This document shows, piece after piece, positions 6,798-7,267 of a stretch of 7,267 nucleotides of DNA. The stretch lies in NCBI GenBank assembly GCA_947629995.1, contig CANRFX010000056.1, positions 1 to 7,267 on the forward strand, written 5' to 3'. Positions within the stretch are counted from its first letter, which is position 1, and each line of letters begins with the position of its first letter. The notes under the pieces are model-generated. The model saw nothing but the letters and a program-made list of their open reading frames with translations. It did no database searches and was not told the DNA's origin. A program made the translations under genes and the position numbers. The stretch comes from an uncultured Clostridia bacterium (GTDB taxonomy: Bacteria > Bacillota > Clostridia > TANB77 > CAG-508).

Positions 6798-6831
6798 GCT
6801 CCATTGACGAATCTGTTCGAACTTTTCGGAC
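6798..6831 (+). repeat. Direct repeat copy 2
   Basis: It is 33/34 identical to 476-509 and in the same orientation. It carries the tRNA-end bases GCTCCA but no recognisable tRNA upstream. It is followed after 12 bases by a terminator, as copy 1 is after 14. The T-tracts of both terminators are followed by similar sequence (TGTTA...ACAA), so homology may extend past the hairpins, whose stems differ. Confidence 0.85.
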
Positions 6832-6843
6832 ATTGATATATAG

Positions 6844-6869
6844 AAATCAATCGAAAGATTGATTTTTTT
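6844..6869 (+). terminator. Intrinsic terminator before the 91-aa gene
   Basis: AAATCAATC (6844-6852) and GATTGATTT (6857-6865) form a 9-bp stem with a GAAA loop, continuing into a run of seven T (6863-6869). It ends only 22 bases before the ribosome binding site of the next gene, which points to attenuation or to a boundary left by insertion. Confidence 0.85.
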
Positions 6870-6891
6870 GTTATTACAAAGAAATCATCCT

Positions 6892-6900
6892 AAAGGAAGG
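6892..6900 (+). promoter_or_regulatory. Ribosome binding site of the 91-aa gene
   Basis: AAAGGAAGG lies 9 bases before ATG 6910. It adjoins ATG 6901 with no spacing, and it lies downstream of the longer in-frame start at 6859, so it selects 6910. Confidence 0.6.
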
Positions 6901-6909
6901 ATGGTGTTT

Positions 6910-7185
6910 ATGATTAAGATACTTAAACAAGAAATACCCTTTGAAAAGTCTTTAAAACAAAGATTAGAATTTATTTGTGAGTTTTGTAAGACAACTCCTA
7001 CTTTCATTAACGGCAGTATTAGAAAGATTGATAAATCTAATCTTAACTATGTAGAACCCCATAGAATTATTATCAAAGGTATAACATTTCTTGCATTTAA
7101 TTATTCTACTGATATTTATATTAAAAATTTGAAAGATAAAATTGAATTATCAGATTTAGAAGAATATATCAATAAAATCAAGTAA
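6910..7185 (+). CDS. Small hypothetical protein, 91 aa
   Basis: I do not recognise this protein. It is basic and probably cytoplasmic, with no membrane segment or signal peptide. Residues 1-30 look helical and contain CEFC (C23, C26), a single CxxC that could be half of a metal site; no second pair is present, and the only histidine is H51. The middle (about 50-72) looks like beta strands (RIIIKGITFLAFNY, TDIYIKN), and the last 20 residues form an acidic helix. In-frame ATGs exist at 6859, inside the terminator stem, and at 6901, abutting the ribosome binding site; 6910 is preferred on spacing. It sits directly behind a terminator and a structured leader, so expression may depend on readthrough or antitermination. 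It is on the opposite strand to the large operon and outside the direct repeats, so it may belong to the original chromosome. Confidence 0.7.
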   Translation: MIKILKQEIPFEKSLKQRLEFICEFCKTTPTFINGSIRKIDKSNLNYVEPHRIIIKGITFLAFNYSTDIYIKNLKDKIELSDLEEYINKIK

Positions 7186-7204
7186 TACATCACTTCCTAG
7201 ACAA

Positions 7205-7233
7205 TGGACTTTTTACGACAAATGTTGTATAAT
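7205..7233 (+). promoter_or_regulatory. Putative promoter at the right edge
   Basis: TGGACT (7205-7210) and a perfect TATAAT (7228-7233) are 17 bases apart. Transcription would start near 7240, at a palindrome, and serve a rightward gene beyond the window. The -35 is only a 4/6 match. Confidence 0.45.
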
Positions 7234-7242
7234 TAATATAGA

Positions 7243-7259
7243 TGGTAACCTAGTTACCA
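7243..7259 (+). repeat. Perfect inverted repeat at the right-edge start site
   Basis: TGGTAAC and GTTACCA form a 7-bp inverted repeat with a 3-base spacer (CTA). It lies about ten bases after the putative -10, so it may be an operator for a dimeric repressor or the first hairpin of a leader RNA. The window ends eight bases later. Confidence 0.6.
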
Positions 7260-7267
7260 AGAGTCTT

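Larger units (their letters stand above)
6732..6870 (+). promoter_or_regulatory. Structured leader RNA / candidate attenuator ahead of the 91-aa gene
   Basis: Four structural parts can be seen in order. First, a long 5' hairpin (6733-6743 with 6749-6760, loop AAGTT, one bulge). Second, a hairpin AAGTT/AACTT (6774-6778/6785-6789) inside a partial outer pairing GATGG with CCAATC. Third, a 7-bp hairpin (6815-6831) within the 34-base repeat. Fourth, a terminator (6844-6869). ATTGAT (6832-6837) can pair with ATCAAT (6846-6851), the 5' arm of the terminator, so an antiterminator is possible. The gene starts about 40 bases beyond the terminator, too close for an obvious separate promoter. It may be an attenuator or a free small RNA; I match no known riboswitch class. 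Confidence 0.45.

Noticed and set aside
6700..6803. A second tRNA ending in GCTCCA ahead of repeat copy 2
   Set aside because: No acceptor partner, anticodon arm or T arm can be drawn upstream; only the six terminal bases match.
1..7267. CRISPR array, insertion sequence or integrase
   Set aside because: There are no regularly spaced short repeats, and no transposase or recombinase motifs in any supported protein.

Overview
The window is very AT-rich (clearly below 35% GC by eye) with AGGAGG-type ribosome binding sites, TTGACA/TATAAT promoters and short hairpin-plus-T-tract terminators. This suggests a low-GC Bacillota (Firmicutes) or a relative, possibly an uncultivated gut Bacilli or Clostridia lineage. 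That placement is inference. The standard bacterial code fits: the 1624-codon frame has no internal TGA and its tryptophans read as TGG.

Layout. Positions 1-263 (minus) hold the start of a small membrane protein that runs off the left edge. A divergent promoter region (about 264-407) separates it from a single tRNA-Gly(UCC) gene (408-481) with encoded CCA, its own strong promoter and a terminator (524-548). A minus-strand two-gene operon fills most of the rest: a 1624-residue protein with internal helical repeats and a cysteine-rich C-terminal domain (6592 down to 1718), then an overlapping 335-residue ProA-like protein of the aldehyde dehydrogenase superfamily (1728 down to 721). The operon has a promoter near 6661-6669 and a plausible terminator at 557-605. 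To the right, a plus-strand leader with its own promoter, several hairpins and a terminator precedes a 91-residue protein of unknown function (6910-7185). A new promoter and a palindrome sit at the right edge.

Two things stand out. First, the operon couples a giant repeat protein that I do not recognise with a ProA-like protein that has lost the catalytic cysteine and a segment around the active site, so it is probably a pseudoenzyme or binding module. Second, the operon is bracketed by a 34-bp direct repeat (33/34 identical). The left copy begins inside the last six bases of the tRNA (476-509). The right copy (6798-6831) lies just before the right-hand terminator. This is the geometry of an element integrated at a tRNA 3' end, but there is no integrase in the window, and the repeat may instead be a dispersed RNA element, since each copy folds into the same 7-bp hairpin just ahead of a terminator. 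No function for the operon can be proved from the sequence. A mobile or accessory cargo system is an inference.
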